Assembly: GCA_046314415.1 (NCBI GenBank)
Contig: JBKBWT010000019.1
Span: forward strand, 1 to 29,632
Length of the DNA stretch: 29,632 nt
Origin: JADJNW01 sp046314415
Lineage (GTDB): Bacteria > Bacteroidota > Bacteroidia > Chitinophagales > Saprospiraceae
Direction of reading: 5' to 3'
Shown here: one piece after another, positions 16,427-24,033 of the stretch
Layout of the letters: each line of letters starts with the position of its first letter
How positions within the stretch are numbered: position 1 is the stretch's first letter
Program-made: the position numbers and the translations under genes
Notes under the pieces: model-generated
What the model saw: the letters and a program-made list of their open reading frames with translations, nothing else
Told to the model about the DNA's origin: nothing
Databases searched by the model: none

Positions 16427-16531
16427 ATCCAATATCCAATATCTAATATCCAATATCTAATATCCAATATCTAATATCCAATATCTAATATCCAATATCT
16501 AATATCCAATATCTAATATCCAATACCTAAA
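16427..16531. repeat. Heptamer tandem array ATCCAAT/ATCTAAT
   Basis: Fourteen exact heptamers run from 16427 to 16524 without a break. After two ATCCAAT copies, ATCTAAT and ATCCAAT alternate strictly, giving a 14-bp higher-order unit. A last, decayed unit (16525-16531) contains the stop codon of the convergent DUF1801 gene (16527-16529). The array fills most of the space between the two convergent genes and should vary in copy number between strains. Confidence 0.95.
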
Positions 16532-16949
16532 ACTCCACCTGCCCCGTCCTCACTGCTTCTGCGCCCTGCACGAGCATTTGTTTTAATACTTCGATATTTA
16601 CATCGTCTAATTTTTTAATATAAAGACAGCTTTTGCCGGTTTTATGTTTGCCGAGTTGTTCCAGCAATGCCTGCTGCCGCTTCAAGCCACCCATGATGTA
16701 GAGGGTTAAATCGTTTTTACGTGGAGCGAAGCCCGTTATAAACCAATCGCCCTCCCGCCCGCTGGCGTATTTATAATGATATTCCCCAAAACCGACGATA
16801 CTCGGACCCCACATTCTCGGAGCTTCCTGAATGACTTCCTCCATGATTTCCACCATTTTATAACAATCTGCCCGACGCTTTTCATCGGCAATTGCATCAA
16901 GGAACGCATTGACATTCAGGTCATTTGGTTTGGTTTTTAACTCCGCCAT
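16527..16949 (-). CDS. DUF1801 domain-containing protein
   Basis: A 140-residue cytoplasmic protein of the DUF1801 family, whose biochemical role is not established. I take the ATG at 16949 (MAELKTKPN) as the start because the family begins here; the frame is open to 16997 but the extra 16 residues do not resemble the family. Recognisable features are VNAFLDAIADEKRRADCYKM, the MWGPSIVGFGEYHYKY segment, FAPRKNDLTLYIMGG and GKSCLYIKKLDDVNIEVL. Its stop codon lies in the last decayed unit of the heptamer array at 16427-16531, and a second heptamer array (17002-17064) lies upstream of it. Confidence 0.85.
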   Translation of the reverse strand: MAELKTKPNDLNVNAFLDAIADEKRRADCYKMVEIMEEVIQEAPRMWGPSIVGFGEYHYKYASGREGDWFITGFAPRKNDLTLYIMGGLKRQQALLEQLGKHKTGKSCLYIKKLDDVNIEVLKQMLVQGAEAVRTGQVEF

Positions 16950-17001
16950 GGTGCTTATTTTTTCCTGTAAGTTATACAGAAATTTTAAAATATGCAATCA
17001 C

Positions 17002-17064
17002 AAATCATAAATAGTCAACATTAAATGGTAAATAGTAAATAATCAATGGTAAATGATAAATCAC
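17002..17064. repeat. Heptamer tandem array (AAATGGT/AAATAGT type)
   Basis: Nine consecutive heptamers in phase, with consensus AAATRGT and variants such as CAATGGT and AAATGAT. The last unit contains the stop codon (minus strand, 17061-17063) of the alpha/beta hydrolase gene. The unit is unrelated to that of the array at 16427. Confidence 0.75.
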
Positions 17065-18383
17065 TGCATATTATTTACTTCATGCGCAATTTTATACAGC
17101 AATTGTTGTAATAAGCGATTAAAATCATCGGGGTTTTCGATCATCGGATAATGGCTCGTGACGTGAATATAAGTGATTTCGTAGCCCGATTTTACACAGG
17201 CTTGTAATGCTGCTTCATTCGTCGGGTAATAATCGCATTGAATCAGGTATAATTTAAAGGGTAATTGTTGTAATAAATCCCCTTGGCGCTGCCAATAATT
17301 AAATACCGACTCCAATGAACTTACACCCATCGGTGGATAAGCTTGCCGATAATCCTGTACAACACGATTAACGATGGCAGGATCAGTTTCAGGTGTAACC
17401 AAAGCTTGCCGGGCATACCACTCCGACGTATTGGCAAAATCATCGCGCATATTTTGCAGAATACCAGGTACTTGTGCTTGAAATTCGGCGGGCATTTCCG
17501 TTCCTGCCATTTTAAAATAATCAACCGCAATACAACCAATCACCGGTTCAGGATTTCCCACAGCCGCTTCCAACATGATATCAGCGCCCATCGAATGCCC
17601 GATAATTATTACATTTTGTAAATGTAAATCCTGCATGACTTTTATTACATCTTCCCCAAAAGCTTCAATCGTCCAGTTGCTGCGATTTTGACCGGATTTG
17701 CCGTGCCCCGCCAGATCCAGCGCCACCACATGATATTTTTCACTAAATAAATCGAGCTGCGCCTGCCAATACGTATGATCGATAAAAGCGCCGTGTATAA
17801 ATAATAAGGTAATATCGCCGCTGCCTTTTTCAATATAATGAAGGTCAAGCCCATCACGTTGAATGGTCATAATATTATTATTTGGATGTAATGGAATGAT
17901 ATTTTCTTTACGTAATACTTTTTTAATGCGCCAACGCATGCCCAATAAACGCCCCAGCATCACCCCCGCCGCAACTGCCAGCAGTACCACCGACAACTCC
18001 CGCCCCTGAAACCAATTTGCCAGTACAGTTTTTCTGGTAAATGCAAAAATGACGTACAAGGACAACACCAAAACGCCCGCCATATCTACCCTTTTCACCA
18101 CTTTGGCAGCTTCGGCATCCCATTGCAACTTCATGCGGCGCGAGGCTAGAAATCCAATACCCAGACTCCCCGATATCGCCAGCAGCACAGTCCAGGCATT
18201 CGCATACCCTTTGAACACCTCATACCCCAGCACCCCCAGCATAATGATGAAAATAATTAAAAACAATCGAAGCCTGATAATCAGTTTCTTATGAATATGC
18301 GCCCGCAAAAATCGCATCTTTACTCTTGGCATGACCGGTAGTACACCTTTGGTTCTTTTGGGTAGAAAGAATAAGGCGAGCAA
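17061..18383 (-). CDS. Alpha/beta hydrolase with N-terminal membrane domain
   Basis: The 440-residue frame has two parts. Residues about 35-155 hold four hydrophobic segments (about 37-55, 63-80, 101-117 and 130-148) with basic residues between them. From about residue 172 (MTIQRDGLDLHYIEKGSG) an alpha/beta hydrolase fold begins: FIHGAFIDHTYW (oxyanion loop), LDLAGHGKSG, the nucleophile elbow IGHSMGAD (S264) and a likely catalytic His near 411 (TSHYPMIENPDDF); D383 is a candidate acid. The substrate is unknown. The start is uncertain: 18383 is the longest frame and MPRVKMRF at 18332 is equally plausible. M172 (17870) could also start a separate hydrolase. No stop separates the parts, so a membrane-tethered hydrolase is the simplest reading. 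Confidence 0.78.
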   Translation of the reverse strand: MLALFFLPKRTKGVLPVMPRVKMRFLRAHIHKKLIIRLRLFLIIFIIMLGVLGYEVFKGYANAWTVLLAISGSLGIGFLASRRMKLQWDAEAAKVVKRVDMAGVLVLSLYVIFAFTRKTVLANWFQGRELSVVLLAVAAGVMLGRLLGMRWRIKKVLRKENIIPLHPNNNIMTIQRDGLDLHYIEKGSGDITLLFIHGAFIDHTYWQAQLDLFSEKYHVVALDLAGHGKSGQNRSNWTIEAFGEDVIKVMQDLHLQNVIIIGHSMGADIMLEAAVGNPEPVIGCIAVDYFKMAGTEMPAEFQAQVPGILQNMRDDFANTSEWYARQALVTPETDPAIVNRVVQDYRQAYPPMGVSSLESVFNYWQRQGDLLQQLPFKLYLIQCDYYPTNEAALQACVKSGYEITYIHVTSHYPMIENPDDFNRLLQQLLYKIAHEVNNMQ

Positions 18384-18512
18384 AGGTTAGATCAATCCCT
18401 TAACCATCGTTTTAAAATTGTAAAAAAGCGCCTATTATCACACTTAACATTTCATTACTAATTCTTCATCCCTTCATTCTTAATTCTTTCATTCCTTCAT
18501 CCTTTCATTCTT
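18384..18512. other. Spacer with degenerate repeats between hydrolase and CAT-like genes
   Basis: No gene is seen in this spacer. The right half is a pyrimidine-rich run of TTCATTC-type units that extends into the CAT-like gene end (separate entry). No clear promoter or terminator was found for the downstream minus-strand hydrolase. Confidence 0.4.
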
Positions 18513-18523
18513 TCATTCTTTCA
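18466..18523. repeat. Octamer repeats (TTTCATTC/CTTCATCC) running into the CAT-like stop codon
   Basis: About seven near-copies of an 8-base unit, consensus YTTCATTC, cross the stop codon (minus strand, 18513-18515) of the acetyltransferase. The last coding triplets of that gene (Lys-Glu-stop) are themselves made of the repeat unit. Confidence 0.7.
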
Positions 18524-19142
18524 GCAGCATTTGATACAACTCCACCATTTGCCCCACATGATACGCATCCGCCAAACCATGATGTACATAAATCGCCACC
18601 GGCATCAGCAGTTGATCGTTTTGTTTTACAAACTTACCCACCGAAATCTTCGGCGCACTATCGCGATACGTAAAGCTCCGCGCATGCGTCAGACCCGTAA
18701 AATGCAGCCACGGCAAAGCCGAGAAATGAATCGTATCAATACGTTTGGCATTGTCGTTGAAACGCAAGCCCGGCGTGCTTTGTACCGCTTCAATTTCCGC
18801 ATTCATATTTTTAATAAAATCTGGTAAAGCCGCATCATATTCGATAAATGAAAACCCAAAAGTGCCATCCTGCCGCCCGATGGTTGCCGATACATGCACC
18901 GCATCATAGCAGTAAACCTGCTCATTTTCAATGCGATAGCGAAAATTTTCAATCTGATTGGCAGCTTTTAAAGCCAGATATAAATAATACTGAAAAAAGG
19001 TAATACCGAGTTCCTTCGCTTTAGCGTAGGCTTTCGTCACGTCCACGTCCACCACAATGCCAAAAAACGGCTCGTCCATACGCGAAAAAAAGTGATAATG
19101 TTCCTTGCGGTTCCAGGTATCCAGATCAAGTAAAGTTTTCAT
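18513..19142 (-). CDS. Chloramphenicol acetyltransferase-family protein (CatA fold)
   Basis: This 209-residue protein has the type-A CAT fold, in which acetyl-CoA is used to acetylate a small hydroxyl-bearing substrate. The catalytic signature is present as HHGLADAYHVG (H187-H188, D192); classical CATs have HHxxxDG, so Gly is Ala here. Other matches are the N-terminal WNRKEHYHFFSRMDEPFFG, YYLYLALKAANQIENFRYRI, and the central FSALPWLHFTGL. The length is close to that of plasmid CATs (about 215), but such chromosomal CAT-like proteins often have unknown natural substrates, so chloramphenicol resistance is possible but not shown. No mobile element is near. The last codons merge into a pyrimidine-rich octamer array. 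Confidence 0.87.
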   Translation of the reverse strand: MKTLLDLDTWNRKEHYHFFSRMDEPFFGIVVDVDVTKAYAKAKELGITFFQYYLYLALKAANQIENFRYRIENEQVYCYDAVHVSATIGRQDGTFGFSFIEYDAALPDFIKNMNAEIEAVQSTPGLRFNDNAKRIDTIHFSALPWLHFTGLTHARSFTYRDSAPKISVGKFVKQNDQLLMPVAIYVHHGLADAYHVGQMVELYQMLLKE

Positions 19143-19632
19143 AATAAAGATTTGATCATCCGTTGCTTGTGTTTAATGATTGCCCAATTCACCGGCAGTT
19201 TACAGCCATTACCCAAGACCCCTGTTTGGCGCAATAAAGATAAGTTTTTATCAAATAATCCATACAGACCGTCCATTATTCAAGCCGTGTTGGGACGTTA
19301 ATAACCCCTGAATCCACCATTCACCTATTCAGGTAAGTCAAAGCGTTTGTAGCGGTTAACCGGGAGGGGTACTTGGGGCGGAGGTGTTAAAAAGTGGAAG
19401 GTAGTTTGGCTAAACTTTGAACATTGCCCCTGACTGCAAGTAGCCATTGGCAAACTTTTCTTATCTTTGTCCACGATTTTTCGCTGAAAAATCAGTGGGC
19501 TGGGCGGAGATGCTATAGCAGGGTTACTTTGGATACGGCGCATCGTTTGCAAGGTAGCCGCCAGGGTAACTGCGCCAGGTAAGCGTATCAAAAGCACCAG
19601 CAAAGCAAATATTATATTAGGAAAACTGCGCG
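19143..19632. other. 490-base intergenic region before the Ddl-PASTA gene, no gene seen
   Basis: I find no plausible coding frame or tRNA. It holds a TAnnTTTG match (19462-19469) and just after it a 7-bp stem GATTTTT/AAAAATC (19475-19481 and 19487-19493), which could sit at the 5' end of a 160-base leader. Near 19560-19580 the words GCCAGGGTAA and GCCAGGTAA are repeated. The leader could hold a regulatory RNA, but I cannot assign it to any family. Confidence 0.45.
19462..19469 (+). promoter_or_regulatory. Candidate -7 element for the Ddl-PASTA gene
   Basis: TATCTTTG is an exact TAnnTTTG match, 164 bases before the ATG at 19633. The nearest upstream TTG (19447-19449) leaves only 12 bases of spacing, shorter than usual, so the call is tentative. 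Confidence 0.35.
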
Positions 19633-22600
19633 ATGAAGATTAACGTAGGTATTTTTTTCGGTGGTCCTTCCCGCGAGCGTGAAATTGCTTTCGCCGGTGG
19701 ACGTACGGTGTATGATAATCTGAATAAAACCCTCTTTGAGCCGATTCCCATCTTTGTGGATAGCTTCCGCAATTTTATTCTGCTCGATTGGCATTATATT
19801 TATAAAGGTTCGATCCGCGATTTCTTTCCGCCGGTGGACACGCTGCCGCCTTCCGCGCATGGGTTTCAGATTTATGTGGAAAGCCTCGGACGCCTGACGC
19901 CCGAAGAGCAAACGGCGATTATCAATCGCGTGGGTCGGAAAATTGAACCGCAGGAATTGCCGCAATTGATCAATGTGGCTTTTCTGGCGCTGCACGGTGA
20001 GTACGGCGAAGATGGGCAAATTCAGCAGCAGCTCGACGATCTGCAAATTCCTTATACGGGTAGTGGGGTGCGCCCCAGCGAGATTGGGATGGATAAGGTG
20101 TGGCAAAAGCAGTTGATGAAAGAACTGGGCTTTGATGCACCGAAAATCCGCGTGTTGAATCGGGTAGAATGGACGGATGGCAATGTGGGGGCATTTTATC
20201 AGGAAGCGGTGGAGACGGTCGGTTTTCCGATTGTGATTCGTCCGGCAAATCAGGGTTCGTCTATCGGGGTGTCGATTGTGGATGAGCAGGGCGGGCTGGA
20301 AGCTTTTGAAGAAGCCGTGAATCGGGCATTCTTCCGGGAATTGATTCCGGTAGAACGTTGGCGCAACAGTAGTGAATTTGAGCGCGAAGATTATATTCGT
20401 TTCCTGACGGATATTCGCGATGGCTTGGGCTTCCCGATGGATGTCCAGTTTGATGGCGAACGCATTACTTTTTATCATCCGGAGCAGCTGCTCGATTATT
20501 TAAACGAAAAAGCCGTCAATGCTGACCTCAATGCAGGCGTTTTTGTGTTGGAAGGGCATTTGAGCGAGCGGCAGGTCATTGTAGAAGAATTTATTCGCGG
20601 ACGGGAGTTTTCGTGTATCGTTATTCGCAAGGAAGACGGCACGGCGGTCGGCTTACCACCTACCGAGATTGTAAAAGGCAGCGAAGTATTTGACTATCGC
20701 TCGAAATACATGCCGGGTTTGTCGCGCAAGCTCACCCCCATTGATCTGCCGGAAGAACAAATCAATCAGATTCGCAAGGAAGCGGAGCGGCTGTTTGTAG
20801 AATTGGGCTTCCACGTGTATGCGCGCATCGATGGCTTCATTACCCCGGAAGGTCGAATCTTCCTGAATGACCCGAATACCACGTCGGGCATGTTGCCTTC
20901 GTCTTTCTTTTTCCACCAGGCAGCAGAAATCGGGCTGAATCCTTCGCAATTCCTGACCTTCATCATTCGGGTGTCTTTGCAGGAGCGGCTCAGCGAGCAT
21001 CCCGACCGGGCGGCGTACAAGACCCTGCTTGATCTCTTAGACCTGAATATCACGGATTTGCAATCGGCAACGGCAAAACAGCGGCATATTGCGGTCGTTC
21101 TGGGCGGTTACTCGTTTGAGCGGCATATTTCGGTGGAAAGTGGTCGGAATGTGTATGAAAAATTATCCAGTTCGGATAAATATGATCCCATGCCCGTGTT
21201 TTTAACCGGCGAGGATTATAATTATCAAATGTATCGCATCCCGATCAATTTGTTATTAAAAGATAATGCGGATGATATTCGCGATAAAATATTACATTTT
21301 AAAAAGCATCCATTAATTGAATACATCAAGGCGCAATGTTTTGAAATAACGCAAAAATATGGTTCGCGTGATGTAATATTCGAGCCGCGCCTCATGACGT
21401 TTGAAGACTTGCAGCGCAACGTAGATGGCGTGTTCATTGCCCTGCACGGGCGACCCGGCGAAGACGGGCAACTCCAGGAGCAACTGGATAAATATGATAT
21501 TCCCTATAATGGTTCGGATGCTTTATCTTCGGCTATTACCATCAATAAGCATCAAACTTTAAAAGCTTTAAAAAATAATGGTTTCCCGGTTGCGGATCAA
21601 TTGGTACTAAAAAAATCCGATTATGATGCCAATCCACAGGATTACTTCAGCCGCATTGAAAGTCGCTTCCGTTATCCGTTTATTGCCAAACCGGTGGACG
21701 ATGGTTGCAGTTCGGCGGTAAAAGTAATCAGTTCGCGTCAGCAGTTAGAGGCTTTTGTACGATTGATGTACCGTCCGCTGGGGCAGGAAGGAGAGGAAGC
21801 GCGTCGCACCTTGAAATTAAAACCCAAAGAAGAATTTCCCCGCAAGGGCGAAATTTTGTTTGAAAACCTGATCACCGCCAACGGTTCACAGGGTTTTATG
21901 GAAATCACGGGCGGTTTTCTTACGCATTATAATGCCGATGGCAGTCTGCGTTATGAAATGTTTGAACCCTCGGAAACCCTGGCGAGTGGCGAGGTTTTAT
22001 CTTTGGAGGAGAAGTTTTTGGCAGGCGAAGGGCAAAATATTACGCCGGCTCGTTTCAAACCTGACTATGATGCAATTGCCAAGCAGGTGAAAAGTGATCT
22101 GGAGCGTGCTGCCCGTATTTTGAATGTACAAGGCTATGCGCGGATTGATGCCTTTGTGCGGGTGTATGAAAACAACCATGCCGAAACGCTGGTGATTGAA
22201 GTCAATTCCCTGCCGGGTATGACGCCGGCGACTGCCATTTTCCACCAGGCGGCGCTCAATAATTACAAGCCTTACGAGTTTATTGATAAAATTCTGACCT
22301 TCGCGTTTCAGAAGAAGCAGCGGGAAGCGTTGGTGGTTGAACCTACTACCGTTGAAGCTACTGCGGTAGAGCCGGTTATTCATGAAAGCCCGGCATTTCA
22401 TCCTTTGGGTGCGCCCGCTGAACCGATTACGGCGGTGCCCGTGCAGCCTACGCCTGGCAATTATCCACCGATTTTACAAGCGCGCGAAGAACGAACAACT
22501 GCGGTTTCGCCGTTTTCACCCGAATTACTGTGGGAAAATACCAAGCGTATTGCCAATGAAATCTGGCTATTCATCAGTTCGCCTATTTTCCTCAAAAACT

Positions 22601-23418
22601 TTGCGGTCTGGCTGGGCACGATGATTGCACTGTTGTTTTTGCTGGGTTTGGTTTTGCGCATTTACACGCGCCACAACGAATCGGTGCAGGTAGGCAATTA
22701 CATCGGGATGTCGCTGGATGAAGCCACGCGCCGCGCCCGCGACCGCAGTTTCCGTATGGTGGTGATTGATTCGATTGATGCGAGCGGCAGCAACGAAGGC
22801 AAAGCCCCCGGAACCATTGTAGATCAAGACCCCTTGCCGTTTTCGCGCGTAAAGCAGCGTCGGCGGATTTACCTGACCATCATCAAGAGTGTGCCGAGTG
22901 AGACAGAATTGCCGACCCTGGTTGGTCGGTATTTATTTGATCAGTACAAAGCAGCGGTAGAAAGCCGGGGCTTTAAAACCAGTATCAAAGAGCGGCAGTT
23001 TGACGCGAAAATGGAGCCAAATACGATTTTATATTTTTATTATAAAGATCAAAAAATCACCGATGAAGATTTGCGGCGGGGAATCAAATTGCCCCGAGGG
23101 AGTTTGCTGGAATTTGTGGTGACCGAGCGCAGCGCTGATTTTGTAGAAATCCCTGATTTAGTGTGCAAAACGTATGAAGCTGCTTCCTTTATTATCAGTG
23201 CCAATAATCTGGCGGTCGGCAATATTGTAGGAGAAGTAACGGATTTGAACAGCGCTTATATCTGGAAGCAAGAACCGGAATACGTACAATTTCAGACCAT
23301 TCGCATGGGCGAGCAGATTACACTCTATGTCACCCAGGAACGCCCGGCGGGCTGCGCGGTAGAAGGCATACCGGAGGATACCACCGGCTTTGATAATGAT
23401 GATTTCGACAATCGATAG
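19633..23418 (+). CDS. Fusion of two D-Ala-D-Ala ligase modules, a TM segment and three PASTA domains
   Basis: A 1261-residue protein. Module 1 (about 1-480) is Ddl-like: GGPSREREIAFAGG, ALHGEYGEDGQ (H121), IRPANQGSSIG (R203 where Ddl usually has Lys), EEFIRGREFS, YRSKYM, ARIDGF (R398, D400), and NDPNTTSGM (D413 in place of the usual metal-binding Glu, N415 kept). Module 2 (about 484-895) is a second Ddl: GGYSFERHISVESG, ALHGRPGEDGQ (H605), IAKPVDDGCSS (K686), ARIDAF (R837, D839) and IEVNSLPGM (E856, N858), with an insertion near 700-790. A Pro/Val-rich linker leads to one membrane segment (about 989-1011), then three PASTA domains (about 1018-1086, 1091-1165, 1172-1244). Ddl enzymes join two D-alanines with ATP in the cytoplasm; PASTA domains usually bind peptidoglycan outside. 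The inferred product is a membrane-tethered cell-wall enzyme or sensor. Bacteroidota often carry separate neighbouring ddl and PASTA genes, so fusion is plausible. Confidence 0.88.
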   Translation: MKINVGIFFGGPSREREIAFAGGRTVYDNLNKTLFEPIPIFVDSFRNFILLDWHYIYKGSIRDFFPPVDTLPPSAHGFQIYVESLGRLTPEEQTAIINRVGRKIEPQELPQLINVAFLALHGEYGEDGQIQQQLDDLQIPYTGSGVRPSEIGMDKVWQKQLMKELGFDAPKIRVLNRVEWTDGNVGAFYQEAVETVGFPIVIRPANQGSSIGVSIVDEQGGLEAFEEAVNRAFFRELIPVERWRNSSEFEREDYIRFLTDIRDGLGFPMDVQFDGERITFYHPEQLLDYLNEKAVNADLNAGVFVLEGHLSERQVIVEEFIRGREFSCIVIRKEDGTAVGLPPTEIVKGSEVFDYRSKYMPGLSRKLTPIDLPEEQINQIRKEAERLFVELGFHVYARIDGFITPEGRIFLNDPNTTSGMLPSSFFFHQAAEIGLNPSQFLTFIIRVSLQERLSEHPDRAAYKTLLDLLDLNITDLQSATAKQRHIAVVLGGYSFERHISVESGRNVYEKLSSSDKYDPMPVFLTGEDYNYQMYRIPINLLLKDNADDIRDKILHFKKHPLIEYIKAQCFEITQKYGSRDVIFEPRLMTFEDLQRNVDGVFIALHGRPGEDGQLQEQLDKYDIPYNGSDALSSAITINKHQTLKALKNNGFPVADQLVLKKSDYDANPQDYFSRIESRFRYPFIAKPVDDGCSSAVKVISSRQQLEAFVRLMYRPLGQEGEEARRTLKLKPKEEFPRKGEILFENLITANGSQGFMEITGGFLTHYNADGSLRYEMFEPSETLASGEVLSLEEKFLAGEGQNITPARFKPDYDAIAKQVKSDLERAARILNVQGYARIDAFVRVYENNHAETLVIEVNSLPGMTPATAIFHQAALNNYKPYEFIDKILTFAFQKKQREALVVEPTTVEATAVEPVIHESPAFHPLGAPAEPITAVPVQPTPGNYPPILQAREERTTAVSPFSPELLWENTKRIANEIWLFISSPIFLKNFAVWLGTMIALLFLLGLVLRIYTRHNESVQVGNYIGMSLDEATRRARDRSFRMVVIDSIDASGSNEGKAPGTIVDQDPLPFSRVKQRRRIYLTIIKSVPSETELPTLVGRYLFDQYKAAVESRGFKTSIKERQFDAKMEPNTILYFYYKDQKITDEDLRRGIKLPRGSLLEFVVTERSADFVEIPDLVCKTYEAASFIISANNLAVGNIVGEVTDLNSAYIWKQEPEYVQFQTIRMGEQITLYVTQERPAGCAVEGIPEDTTGFDNDDFDNR

Positions 23419-23451
23419 AACTTATAAGTAAATTGACTATAAACCTTTTTG

Positions 23452-23487
23452 ATGGCAGTAAATCCTTTTACTGCCATTTTTGTTTTT
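23452..23487 (+). terminator. Strong intrinsic terminator after the Ddl-PASTA gene
   Basis: ATGGCAGTAAA (23452-23462), a 4-base loop and TTTACTGCCAT (23467-23477) form a perfect 11-bp stem followed by TTTTGTTTTT. It lies 34 bases past the stop codon and closes the transcription unit. Confidence 0.9.
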
Positions 23488-23505
23488 AATCGTAAATGTA
23501 GTAAT

Positions 23506-23516
23506 CTGATTATCAG
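23506..23516. promoter_or_regulatory. Small palindrome upstream of the YciI-like gene
   Basis: CTGATTATCAG is a perfect 11-base palindrome (5-bp arms around T), 128 bases before the ATG at 23645. It could be an operator. No convincing -7 element was found in this spacer. Confidence 0.3.
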
Positions 23517-23644
23517 GTTTGTAAAGCGATAAAACCCGGAAATAAATTTTTTTCAAAAAAAAATCATCTTTTCCTGTCCAGTTTTGTCTTACTCATTCGT
23601 CGAGCAATCGTAATTCATTTTTTTTAACTAAAATTCTAAACAAC

Positions 23645-23998
23645 ATGAAAGAATTCATGCTGATTTTCCGCGGTGCCGACGAAGGCGCTAAAAATTTTTC
23701 TCCAGAACAAATGCAAGCTCAACTCGCCAAATGGGGCGAGTGGTTGGGCGGCTTGGCAGCGCAAGGCAAGCTCACCGGCGGGCAACAGCTGCTACCCGTG
23801 GGCAAAGTGGTGAGCGGCACCGCCAAAAAAGTGACCGATGGACCATTCGCCGAAGGCAAGGAACTCATGGGCGGCTACGTGACCGTGAAAGCCGACAGCG
23901 AAGCAGAAGTATTGCAATACGCCAGCACCTGCCCGGCTTTGGTCTTCGAGGAAGGCTCGGTGGAGGTGCGCGAAATCCTGCAAGCGCAAATTGACTAA
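23645..23998 (+). CDS. YciI/DGPF-family protein
   Basis: A 117-residue cytoplasmic protein of the YCII-related superfamily in its DGPF form. The signature TDGPFAEGKELMGGY (residues 64-78) and the N-terminal MKEFMLIFRG are clear. These proteins have a dimeric ferredoxin-like fold; the biochemical role of the DGPF group is not established. The group is known for being encoded next to ECF42-type sigma factors, and one such sigma gene (26444-27688) lies 2.4 kb downstream on the same strand, which supports a functional link. The DinB-like gene follows 35 bases later and may be in the same operon. Confidence 0.9.
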   Translation: MKEFMLIFRGADEGAKNFSPEQMQAQLAKWGEWLGGLAAQGKLTGGQQLLPVGKVVSGTAKKVTDGPFAEGKELMGGYVTVKADSEAEVLQYASTCPALVFEEGSVEVREILQAQID

Positions 23999-24033
23999 CG
24001 ACGTCTATTATTTTAATTTTTAAAATTAAACAC

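Noticed and set aside
16427..16531. CRISPR array
   Set aside because: The units are only 7 bp and directly adjacent, with no unique spacers and no cas genes.
19143..19632. Known riboswitch or structural RNA before the Ddl-PASTA gene
   Set aside because: I could not match the sequence to any family's conserved core; only short stems are visible.
19612..20478. Long open frame (288 codons) on the minus strand inside the Ddl-PASTA gene
   Set aside because: It is antisense to well-conserved Ddl motifs, has a low-complexity His/Arg/Ile composition and no recognisable domain; it is a shadow of the codon usage of the real gene.
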